From Hymenoscyphus infarciens (lineage: Eukaryota; Ascomycota; Leotiomycetes; Helotiales; Helotiaceae): a DNA stretch of 64,000 nt. Below, in pieces: positions 33,877-44,208 of the stretch; the stretch's first letter is position 1; each line of letters begins with the position of its first letter. The stretch covers positions 166,646-230,645 of the forward strand of contig LLCB01000148.1 in the NCBI GenBank assembly GCA_001414345.1, written 5' to 3'. Both the position numbers and the translations under genes were made by a program. Under the pieces are notes generated by a model that was not told the origin of the DNA, ran no database searches, and saw only the letters and a program-made list of their open reading frames with translations.

Positions 33877-33984
33877 CCTATATATTAGTATTATTTAGAG
33901 CTATTTTCGCTTTTTACTTTTAGTTTTTATATTAATAACCACGAATAGACTACTTCTCTACTCTACTTCTATCTTATTATTATA

Positions 33985-35990
33985 GAATTATATAAAACTA
34001 ATCGAGTTTTTTAGTCTCTTTTTTATTACTAGAATTCTTTATATAATATATAATAATATAAATACGTATATAATAGTAGCTATACTAAATTACTCTAATA
34101 TACGCTCTTAGAAAAATATATTAGTTTTAGAGCTTAAAGTCTTTCTTATAATTATAATATACTTTAGTATAAGAAATATATAAGAAGAGCTAGAACTTTA
34201 GAGAGAAGAGAGTAGAGGCTCTTATCTACTACTTTAATTTATATAAAAGTGTAGATATAAAAAGCTTAAGTCTTATTTTTATATATTCTATTCTTTTACT
34301 AATATTCTAAAAGAAAATTAGTATATAAAGCTATTACTACTTTTTAAGTACTTACGTGTTATATTTAAGAGATATATCTACTTACTATAAAACGTCTCTA
34401 TTAATAAGATAATTCTAGAGTTTAAAGAAAGAGCTAAGTATATATTAAAGTATAAGTATAAACTAATCTTAAAGAGATATAAAAACTAGGCTTTATGTTT
34501 TTTAGAATATAAATATAACTTTCTCTTTTATTCTTATACTTATAAAACTATAGAATTAGTCTAAAAAATAGTCTTATATCTACTAGTAATATATAAAATT
34601 TTCTAACTTTACTTCTTATAGTTTAACTTCTTTCTATATAACTCTAGTTTAATATATTTTAGTATAACTCTAGCTAATATTCCTATCTATAGATTTAATA
34701 GTATATTAACTTATAGAGTTACTTTCTTATCTATCTTACTAATTTATAATATATATAGATAATTACTTCTTATCGCTAGAATTGTTTAATAAGCTTTTTA
34801 AGCTTAGTATTAGCGTAGTAAGCATTTATTATATCTATATTACTAAACTACTCTTTCTATATCTAATTAAGACTTAAAAGAAGAAAGTCGATAATATACT
34901 CTTATAATCCTAGAGTATATAATCTTAGAAGTTATAAAAGAAGGTTATTACTACTGTTTCTAGTATATAATAAAGCGATCTTATAGATAAAATCGTTCTA
35001 GTATATTCTCGAATTTTAGCTTTTATATAATAAGATAATATACTAGTAAGAAGTATAATTAATAAGAGCAACGATATCTATATTAATCTAGTACTATAAT
35101 AAATAAGATTATCTATAAGCCTTTTATCTACTAATTATTACCTTTACTACTATTATTCTTAGAAGTCTAAAAGGTATATAAACTAAGACTTTAATATATT
35201 ATAAACTTCTACTAAAATCTATTAATTCTATGATTTATTAATAATTATAAGAAGTAGATAGAAAGAGTAGATATTATAGATTAATTATATAAGAACTATA
35301 AAACCTAGTAAACTTAGTAGAAGATATAGTAGCTTTTATTTTATTAGCTTATAAATATTACTATAGTAAACTCTTATTTACTTTAGCTTTAGAATAGAAG
35401 TAAGTATATCTAATTAAGTAAGAGATATATACTAATATTTAGTATAGATTCTACTTTATAATCCTTATATAAAACCTTCTAATTATTACTTATATACTCT
35501 CTACTTAAAGACTTCTAGTCTATATTCTAATTTATTTATCTTAATAAAAGAGATAATATTATAAAAGCTTAAAAGTAATACTCTATCTGTCTTTATACTT
35601 AGTATATAGCTTCTACTAAAAGATTATATTATTAGTATAGAATATAAAGAAATAAACTTTTAAGTAAATTACTTTTAAGAGAAGTACGCTTATCTTATCT
35701 ATATTAAACTAAGAGCTAGTATAAGTAGTATAATTTATCTATTTATAGTAGTAATTAGCTATATTAGAAAGAATTCTATAAAATAGAAGTTATTAAAGAT
35801 ATAAGAGAGTAAGAGAGATTAAATAAAGAGATAGAAAGAGACGTAACGCTACTATATATAAACTAAGTATAGATAGCTTTAATTTAGATTTTAATATCTT
35901 AGTACTTTTAAACTAGTTTAATAGTATTATAGTTCGAAGCTACTTAGATTTTAGTCTAAAACTACTCTTAATAAGAGTAGTTTTAAACTA
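33985..35990. other. Interior of element Z, right part, RIP-degraded
   Basis: About 2 kb of very AT-rich DNA with no open frame over 60 codons. It continues the sequence that the TRIM interrupted at 29364. It presumably held the coding region of element Z, but I cannot recognise a family. Confidence 0.4.
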
Positions 35991-36149
35991 GACTACTAAA
36001 CGCGTCTATACGTAGAGTATAAGAATAACTAAAGAGATATACTTTTAGTTTATAATAAACTAAAAACCTTCTACTTTTAGTCTATAATATATAATAACTC
36101 TAATATTTCTTTTTTCTCTTATAAATCACGTTTCTAGTAATATAAGAAA

Positions 36150-36795
36150 TAATTAGATTAGATTAGATTAATAGCTATTACTCTAATCTACTTAATACTT
36201 TTTAGATATTAATTATAATCTAATCTAATCTAATTACGTTAATTAGATTAATAATTAATTAATTAATATAATATATAACTAGCTTAAGAGAGTTAGAGTA
36301 TAAACTAAAAGCTTAGTATATTATTAGAGTATTATTTAAGCCTAAGTAGCTTTTAAGCTTTTACTATATAACTTCTTTATTTTATATATTAATAAAGTAG
36401 CTAGTAATTATTATTTAATATTTTTATATTACTAATATATATAATTACTAACTATACTTTTTATAAGCTTTATAAGCTTTCTAAATACTTAGAAACTACT
36501 TGATTTCTAATTAAATTCTAGACTTTTAAGACTATTACTAGCTAAGGTTTCTATATAGAGAAAGAGATTAGAGAAAGAAAAGAAAGAGAAGAAGAATAGA
36601 AAGAAAGAGTTTAAGTACGAGAATAGCTACTTTATTATTAATTTATATATATATAATTATATAGTAATTAATTATATTAATCTAATTTAATCTAATAAAT
36701 CGAAATCTATTAATCTAATCTAATTAAGAAACTTATTAATTATAATCTAATTTTAATCTAATTATATTAATTAGATTAATAATCGATTACGTGAT
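36150..36795. repeat. ATCTAAT-rich palindromic insertion in the right arm of element Z
   Basis: Two related blocks (about 36155-36260 and 36655-36795) are built of AATCTAATCTAAT and its complement, each close to self-palindromic. Both contain TTAATTATAATCTAAT and TTAATTAGATTAATAATTAA-like ends. They bracket about 400 bp of unremarkable AT-rich DNA. Probably a MITE or a pair of MITEs. Confidence 0.5.
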
Positions 36796-36975
36796 TAATT
36801 TATACTTACGCTAGTTTCTAATAGCTTATTATATTTTTAATTAAAGCTATTAAAAGCTATATACTAATAAAGCTAAAAAGATAATATAGTTATACTAATA
36901 TTAAGCGAGTTATATAGCTCTTCTATAGCTTAGACTCGCTTCTTTTTATATATCTATAGTAATTATTACTCTAGA

Positions 36976-37130
36976 ATATTACTTCGGAAATAGCTCGGAG
37001 ATAACACTCGGAATTACTACTCGGATATCTTTCGGAAATATGTTTAGAGAAATCACTTAGAGATGAATACTACTCGGAGCTATGAGTCACTTAGTGAAAT
37101 AAGCCTCGAGACGAGCTCTACAAGGTACAC
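36976..37130. repeat. Subterminal CTCGGA repeats at the edge of element Z
   Basis: Repeated short motifs (CTCGGAGATA, CTCGGAATTACT, CTCGGATATC, CGGAAATA) lie every 15-25 bp. They correspond to RIP-altered CTTAGAAATTACT repeats at 28070-28190. The zone marks the end of AT-rich DNA before the EF-3 gene. Confidence 0.45.
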
Positions 37131-37886
37131 TATAATGCTCTGTCAGAGTAAGTGATGCCGCGACCTAACATGAGCGCTGTAGACCTCCCTGTAAATTATA
37201 GGGCAGATGCTCTCACAATAACCTTGAAACTTTTATAGGGAGTTGGCGAGTCAGAGGCTTTCAGACTTTACAGAGCAGAGCATTACAGCGTAGGATGGGG
37301 ACTTCGGTTACCCATAGGTCCGCCCTGAGACCCGCTGACCTGCCGGGCTTGGAGCCTGAATTATAGCGCAAAAGCCTGTAATACCATCTATCATGACTTT
37401 GACCAAGTTGCTCATTCCTTCTGAAAGACTATTTTAAGACCTTGCTTCAGGCTCTTCCCTCTCCTAAAGGTCACTTCACATCTTAAATCAAGAACTTAGC
37501 AATCATATTCAATCAATCAATCAATCAATAGAATTAATTTTCCCCATTCGCGACCTCTCATCTCTCCATCTATCTGTGAGAAAAGTCGCCACGCCGCGTC
37601 GCACGTACAAAAAAGAGAAACCCCCAAATTAATCCGATCTATATAAACGCCTGCGATTGCAAATTTTATCCCCAATTTTTCAAAGAGAAAAAAGAAAGGT
37701 ACAGGAAATAAGGAGGAGTCTCGAAAAACGAATACTGTTGCCCAACAGGTACAAGGGACAAAGTCTATACGCACGTTTCCAAATGCATCTATCTTCTTCT
37801 CTATACTTCTTTAGCCCATTAAAATCCTCATTTCTGAAAAAGAAAAAAAACGTGCGTTAAAAGGAAAAGCGTTGTTTTGAAATCCA
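37131..37886. other. EF-3 3' flank with AATC microsatellite
   Basis: Normal-composition DNA between the transposon block and the EF-3 stop codon. It holds an ATTCAATCAATCAATCAATC microsatellite at about 37508-37528 and presumably the EF-3 3' UTR. Small ORFs here have no support. Confidence 0.5.
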
Positions 37887-40800
37887 TTATTCATCAGCAT
37901 CTGAGTCTGGTGGATGTGGGGTTCCCTTGGGAGAGTTGAGCCTGGGGTATAAGAGTTAGCAATATATTCAAGTGATCTGGGGAGGGATGAAACTAACCAT
38001 TCAATGTGTCTCAATCTTCTTCGGACCTCTTGCTCCTTCAACTCCTTCTTGGTCTTCTTCTTCTTCTTTCTAGCTCTGAAAGTCATATCTGCGTTATCCT
38101 CGGCACCACTGGTAACAGTGCTGTTGGCAGCGCTGCTTTGTACACTGGTTGCTCTGCTAGCAACACTGCTGTTGAATCCACTGTTTGGCTTGCTGCTGTC
38201 CTCGAATCTGTCGGCGGAAACAGCAAGATGTCCCTTGTGGGTGACACGACCATCAGCGACGTGCCATTGCTCAGGGCAAAGAGCTCCAACGAATTCCTCG
38301 TTGTGAGAAATCATAACGACACCACCCTTGTAGTCACGAATAGCGACGGCAAGACCTCCAAGAGAATCACGATCCAAGAAATTGGTAGGTTCGTCAAGAA
38401 CGAGGAGATGGGGGTTGTTCCACATGGCACCTGCCAACACAACCTTGACCTTTTGCCCTCCAGAAAGACCGGAAATCTCGTTGTGGTTGGCGATTTCAGG
38501 GTCAAGACCTAGATCCTCGAAATGCTTGGAGATGACCTTTGGAGAAAGTTCACGGAAACCCAAACCCTCACGGGAAGCCTCGTGATCATCAAACTCTTGG
38601 ACCATCTTGTTGAATCCAAGCTTGATGAGAGTCTCACGGGAAATTTGAGTGTTGTTTTTAGGAAGGAGACCAACCCACTTGATCTCGTATTGGAAGGTCT
38701 TCTTCCACTTTTGACGACCAATGATTGCCTCAATTCGCTTTCCTCCTGATCCATCCCCAATATCAACGAGGGTCTCCATCTGTGCCTTGTCCTCATCGGA
38801 GAGGATACGGGTTTGCTTCATGTACACTTCTCGGTCATCCCCGTTGGCGTAACGCCATTGAAGGTACTGGTTGGGTGTCTTTTCAAGATGCATTTCCACG
38901 TGCTCAAGGGCGTGTTGCTTAATGTAACCAATACGCAAGTTAGGATGCTTCTCGACAGAACCGGTGGAAGGAATTGTCTCGCCGGTAAGGAGCTTGATCA
39001 AGGTGGACTTTCCAGCACCATTGCCACCAATGATAGCAGTTCGGGAAGACAAAGTCAATTGACAAGTAACGTTGTGTAGGGATGGCTTGGTTCCTCCAGG
39101 ATAAGTGTATGAACAGTCGTTCATTCGGAGAATAGCACGGGTCTGTGACTTGACACCTGTGAGGATTCCTGGCGCAGGAAACTTGAATTGCACGAGAGAT
39201 GCGGAAAGGGTGTAGTAACTCTTTGCCTCAGGCTTTTGCTTGACGAAGTCAGCCAAGTTACCCTTGTATGACTTGAGCTTCTTTCCGGGTTCGTAGTGGT
39301 AAATATCGGTGCAGACATTATCGAGGAAAGTAGAGTCGTGGGATACGATCAAACTAGTGATGTCGGGGTGGGTTTGAAGATATGTCTCCAACCATTTGAT
39401 GTTGGCAACATCCAAGTGATTGGTAGGTTCATCTAGAAGTAAGACATCGGCCTTCATCAACATGGCACGAGCCAAAGCCAACTTCATCTTCCAACCACCG
39501 GACAAAGAGCCAACCTTTTCAGATTGGCGTCCTTCAGGGCCGGCAGTAAAACCAACTTCACTCAAGACCTCGGAAATGCGCTCCTTGCCTTCCTTTCCGA
39601 TTTCCGGATCCTTTGCAACGAACTCCAAGATACTGATATCTGCATCTTCTCCTTGGTTGTGCTCGACAAAGCAAGTACGGAGGACATCCTGAGTAGGGAA
39701 TCCCTCCAACTTGCCATTGGAAATGGCGCGCATGAGAGTGGATTTTCCAGCACCGTTTCTACCGCAAAGACCGTATCTGTGTCCCTTCAATAGACGAAGG
39801 TTGGTGTGAGAAAGCAACAACATTCCTCCGTAAGCGAGCGAGAAGTCGGTGTTGACAATCTCAATCTCGCCCTCCTCCTGTTTGGCTGGTTGACCGAACT
39901 TGCGATGGTCCTCATCGACGTAGAATTTCTGGACAGCGTCTCCAACTGTAGTCGCACTCTCGGGAGTCTTCATAATGTGTTTGAGATAAGGGGTAATGCA
40001 TGCTGAGATGCGAGGAGTTTGACGGTGGATGACATCTTCGGCAACCATTCCACAAATGTAAGGTCGGGCGAGCTTGAAAGTATCCAAGTCACCACCGAGA
40101 CCTCCAGCCTTCTTAATCTCAGCGTCCAGAATTTTTGCAACATCATCGGCCGAGGTTCTCTCGATGACACCGCTTGAAGCATTTCCATCGTCCTCACCCA
40201 TGGCTTTATCAATGACAGCAAGAGCACGCTTGGCCATGTCTCTGACTTCTGGCAAAGAAGCACGGTCTTGCACGGACTTCACACCAGGCTTCAATTTTGG
40301 TAAGAAAGTACGTGCCTCAACTGGGTCGTGTACAAGCTTGGTCAAGTTCTCCACAACAACAACTGTTTGTCTGAGAACTTCTTGAGCAGTGGATGGGGTG
40401 TTGAGAGATCTTTCCAACAGGGGGGTGAGAAGTGCAAGAACTGGGGAAGTAACGATGGCGACGAAAGTGGTTTGAGAAAGCGCATGAATGGCCTTTTGGA
40501 GGGTTTCGGTGGAAGGGTTCTGCATGGTCTTGATGAGAAGGGGAATTCGTGGAGCAACATCGTCGTTTGACAAAAGTGCGGTCATGGAGTCCATGGTGGC
40601 CACGGATTGCTTCTCGACCTCGGATTTCAAATCGTGCATGCCAGCCTCGACGATTGGGATGAGTGCTGCCATCTTTGTGCCCATGGAGTCTCGGAGAATG
40701 TCCTTGTTGTTTGCCTCCTCTTTGGTAGATCCGACTTCCATCTTTGCCTTGTCTGCCATCTTTTGCAACATCTTGTATCCTCCAACAGTTCCTTGCCATT

Positions 40801-41272
40801 TCCCGGAGCGCTTTGCGAGATATGAAAGAAGCGCGGGGAGAAGACCAACAACGAGAGCCTCAGAGCTCAGGTTCTTGAACAACTCGTCCAAACCATATTG
40901 TGCAGCGTCCCGAACGACGGCGCCCTTATCGGAAAGAGCATCAAGAGCGCATGCAAGCATGCCTCCATCCTGCAATAAGAGAACAACCTCGCTGATCTTT
41001 TGTTGAGGAGGTAATCTCTCAAAGATGGCACCCAACAAGTTTTGTGCACTCTCTCTTTTCAATCCGCTCTTCTTATCGGAGGCGGCCTTCTTGATTTCTG
41101 CGAGAACTCCATATTGAGTCAATCCACGGAAACCGACGGAGTTGAGGAAGAGTTCGCAGAGCGAGTATGCTGCAGCGACTGAGATATCGGAAGAGGCAGC
41201 GGAGAAGCAAGCGTCCACGATGGCGGACACTTCTTCTTTTGTTGGCGCAGGGCCAGCGGCTTTGGAGACCAT
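37887..41272 (-). CDS. Translation elongation factor 3 (ABC-F type ATPase)
   Basis: EF-3 is the fungal-specific ribosome-bound ATPase that helps release deacyl-tRNA from the E site during elongation. Two exons on the minus strand: 41272-37998 and 37941-37887. The intron (37942-37997, 56 bp) has donor GTTAGT, branch GCTAAC and acceptor CAG. Splicing replaces a spurious tail with HIEWLNSPKGTPHPPDSD, the usual EF-3 ending, and gives 1,109 aa. From the N-terminus: HEAT repeats (about 1-320), a four-helix region, ABC1 (Walker A GRNGAGKST near 504, LSGGWK near 590, LLLDEP near 610), ABC2 (GGNGAGKST near 749, LSGGQ near 936, LVLDEP near 955), with the chromodomain-like insertion at about 850-912, and a Lys-rich C-terminus. 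I chose the ATG at 41270-41272 (context CACCATGG). An upstream in-frame ATG at 41309-41311 would add 13 residues. Confidence 0.96.
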
Positions 41273-42120
41273 GGTGGGCTGTTGGCGGGGAGGCGACACG
41301 GGGTGGGGCATCCTTGAGCGAAAAACGCTCTTTTTTCTTCTTCGTCCTTTTGATTAGGCAGAATGAAGGCTCGTGATCTCGAGATCAGTCGTGAGTCGGT
41401 TTAGGTATGTGGTATGAGGGTAAGAGAGGTCGGAGGGTGGGTGGAAAATTTCGAGTGGTTTCAAAAATGTGTTCTTTGTATGCGAACGTGGCCGAGGGGT
41501 TGGTTCGCAAAGTTCTGGAATGCGAACTTTTTGGAGTGGAGATTTCTGTACAAAAGATGATCTGACCGAGCAGATATCTGGTCTGGTCTAAAAAGAGAGA
41601 CGAGTGGATTTGGTCTACGCCGCGAGTGGCAGAAGACGATGGGAGGTGAGGAGGGGAAATGTGTTCGTGGAGGAGGGAGGGAAGAAGTCGAGGGCTAAGA
41701 TTATTTTTTTATCGCAGATTTCAACTGATTGCCCGCTTGGCCTTGTCAGCACGGATTACGGCTCGGTCTAGTTCGCGCTAGTGAGAGTGGAGTGGACAAG
41801 AACCGGCGAGTCCCACTAAATATCGTGATCTGCTGACTAATGGAATAGAAAAAAAAGCGCCGGCCCGGTCATCTCATAGCGCGGTTTTGGTCACTGTTTT
41901 TACCACTAAATCTGTCTGAAAAAGGAATTTGATGCGGCTGTGAGTCTCTCGCGCCTATTTGAAGTCTGGACTGGACTGTCTTGAATTGACTAGGCAAATG
42001 GGTAAGGTGGCTTGCTATCCTATCTGCTCACTAACGTTTTCTACCTATTTCCCCTACTAATCTTTTCACCCTTCGCTCATTAAAATTGATTATGATGCGA
42101 ATATCTTGACACCACCCACA
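41273..42120. promoter_or_regulatory. Shared divergent promoter region of EF-3 and the DUF1275 gene
   Basis: About 850 bp between two start codons pointing away from each other. Pyrimidine-rich tracts (complement TTCTTCTT and GAAAAAAGAG near 41325-41345) lie just upstream of EF-3, as is usual for strongly expressed fungal genes. A GATCTCGAGATC palindrome lies at 41374-41385. No TATA box was assigned. Confidence 0.5.
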
Positions 42121-43134
42121 ATGGCTACAGCTTCGAATCCCCCACCCTCCTCTCTCCCGGCCAAAAACCACGTCCAAGGCCATGGCAACGGTCTTCCCAC
42201 CACCGAGAACCCCTCCTCTCCTAATGCCTCTGCCACAAAGGCATCTGGCTCGAATTGGCGTACCGCCTGGTCGCATTTCACCACCGACATCACTCTAGAC
42301 CATGCTGATCTGCCTATCATCGCTACATGCTTAGGTAAAGAAAAAAAACATCGAGAGCAGACTGATTCAGTGAGAAAAAATTGTCCTAATTTGTTGTAGT
42401 GTCTGGTCTTTGCGATTCATCTGCCTACAATGCCTGGGGATGTTTTGTGTCGATGCAGACAGGTGAGCTTTCGCTGTTTCTTGCGCCATTGAGATTTGGG
42501 GCTTCTAGGACAATTGCTAATTTCTACAGGAAACACAATCTTTCTTGCCCTCGGTGCATCAGGCCAACCCGTTGGTCGGCCCTATGGCTGGTTGAAATCT
42601 CTCACCTCCATATCCTCCTTCATCCTCGGATGTTTCGTCTTCGCCAATACTCGATCCATAAAACCTAAAGCGCGTGGGACTCTGGCCGTTTCATTTTTCC
42701 TGCAAAGTGTTTGCATAATCATCGCAGCTGCTCTGGTGCAAGCGGATGTGGTTCCATCACCCAAAGGGTTGCGGATTGAGAGCGGAGCCGATATCAATTT
42801 CCTCGAACTTATACCGCTGGCATTCCTGGCTTTCCAGTCGGGCGGGCAAATTGTTACATCGAGATTGCTTGGATTCAACGAAGTTCCTACCACAGTTTTA
42901 ACGAGTGTTTACTGCGATATCGCAAGTGATCCTCATATGCTGGCAAAGGACAATGTGAAGAGGAATCGGAGATGTGCTGCTGTGGTATCCATTTTGGTTG
43001 GTGGGATTGTGGGGGGCTGGATTAGTAGAAGTTCTGCTGGTTTGGCGACAAATTTCTGGATTGCGGCTGCTATCAAGACGATCATTGCAATATCTTGGTC
43101 CTTGTGGAAGCCGAAATCAGCCATTCGGCTCTAA
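42121..43134 (+). CDS. DUF1275 (YoaK-like) multi-pass membrane protein
   Basis: Three exons: 42121-42334, 42400-42462 and 42530-43134. The introns (65 and 67 bp) have GTAAAG/GTGAGC donors and TAG/CAG acceptors. The spliced protein is 293 aa. The first ~60 residues are Pro/Ser/Asn-rich. After LDHADLPI comes the family signature across exons 1-3: SGLCDSSAYNAWGCFVSMQT, then GNTIFLALG. This matches the G-x-x-D...G-x-F...TGN-T pattern of DUF1275. Hydrophobic segments at about 100-120, 130-150, 185-205, 235-255 and 265-280 give six or seven membrane spans. The family is widespread in bacteria and fungi and its function is not settled. It is divergent from EF-3. I set the start at the ATG at 42121; the in-frame sequence upstream lacks an ATG. 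Confidence 0.88.
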
Positions 43135-44208
43135 GTCGATATGGTGTCACTTTGGTACTCGAATTTGCGATGTTCGTACACATGGCCGGTCAGAAATACC
43201 AGTCACAAACGTATATATTATTATCGATTCTAGATGGCACACTTCATAGATTTCATTTCAGCTCCACACACACAAGAGCAAGCCTATGTCTTAATCAAGG
43301 AAAAATATCATCTACCTGGATGTGCTAAATCTCCCTACCTGTCCAAGGCCTCCATCACTTTCTCTATCGGAACTCTATATCGAACTTAGGATAGCAGATG
43401 TCGGATTTTCCCCAAGACCTTTATTCCAACAAACCTCAAGGAATGTTTGATATTACCTATACCAAGCAAGGTGGTTGGCTACGCGTTAAAAGGGCAGAAA
43501 TCTTGAAAAAAGAGCAAGTTATCAACTACCCGATACTGGGGTTTTAGGTAAACTCCGCGTTCACCCATATTACCCTGGATCGTACCAAATTGTATGAGAT
43601 ATTTAAGCATTATTCGATCCCCGATGTGGTTGGTAATTATTTTATTACTACTGGAATTCTGGGACAACAACAGATTCTCTTGGCACGCCTGATACCAAAG
43701 TTCATCGAAACGATCGACCTCGATCACTCGCTTCTTCCCGCCTGAAGCTCGACTCGCTCTTTACCTCAAGTCCAAGGTCGCTCCTTCCTTTCCTTCTTAC
43801 CCCACTAAATAATTCACAGCCGACGGAACTGTCAGTTCAAGAATTCAAATAATCACTTCTTGAATGTCCAAAAATATCCGGCTTCATGGTCTTGGAAAGC
43901 TGGCTATAATTGGCCGTACCTACCTCTGGCTCAGTTCTCTCCTTTGGTGGCTCAATTGTTTTCACAGCCGGATTTGTTGATTGAAGTCTCTCGTTCGCGG
44001 AAGCTGCCCGCCGGTTTCCTATGGCTATAGCTAATAATTATGTTTCTGCTCTATCCAGAAGTATTGGTGTTGGCTTGGTGGGCTGAGCCACAGCTAAGGC
44101 AATCTACCCCAAAATACAATGTTGTTAATTTTCAATCGTCACAGAAATTCAACCCTTTGCCATCGCAAAACCTAAAAGGAAACATTCCTGGGAATACTTC
44201 TAATCTAC
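43135..44208. other. Intergenic, no gene recognised
   Basis: 3' flank of the DUF1275 gene and upstream DNA of the HET pseudogene. A minus-strand 82-codon frame (43479-43727) lacks motifs, so I do not call it. Nothing else seen. Confidence 0.5.

Larger units (their letters stand above)
29365..33984 (+). mobile_element. TRIM-like miniature LTR element, split by element 4
   Basis: LTRs are 156 bp each. The left is 29365-29520. The right is 30552-30604 plus 33882-33984 (53 + 103 bp), interrupted by element 4. A perfect 5-bp duplication GAATT flanks it (29360-29364, 33985-33989). A purine tract AAAGAGAGGGAAA precedes the right LTR, so it reads on the plus strand. Without the insertion it is 1,343 bp, with an interior of about 1.03 kb that cannot encode pol. 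This is the structure of a terminal-repeat retrotransposon in miniature. The interior has a 24-bp periodic repeat. Confidence 0.85.
28190..36975. mobile_element. Element Z: long-inverted-repeat element hosting a nested TRIM
   Basis: The stretch about 28190-28330 (ATTACTATAGATATAAAAAA, then AGTATAAC) is inverted at about 36880-36975. The stretch 28585-28625 (TATCTCTTTAGTTATTC) is inverted at 36022-36040. Together they define arms of about 400 bp, the right one enlarged by the insertion at 36150-36795. Removing the nested LTR elements leaves roughly 4 kb. Both outer flanks carry repeated CTCGGAAAT/ATTACT motifs (RIP-altered on the left, intact at 36985-37080). No transposase was recognised. Exact ends are uncertain. 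Confidence 0.5.

Noticed and set aside
37811..37997. Unspliced C-terminal extension of EF-3 after RRRLRHIEW
   Set aside because: A 56-bp intron with donor GTTAGT, branch GCTAAC and acceptor CAG gives the conserved EF-3 C-terminus instead, so the extension is intron read-through.
37998..41311. Numerous plus- and minus-strand frames within the EF-3 gene
   Set aside because: All are alternative-frame shadows of the 1,109-aa EF-3 coding sequence.
43479..43727. 82-codon minus-strand frame between the DUF1275 gene and the HET pseudogene
   Set aside because: No recognisable features and no good start context.
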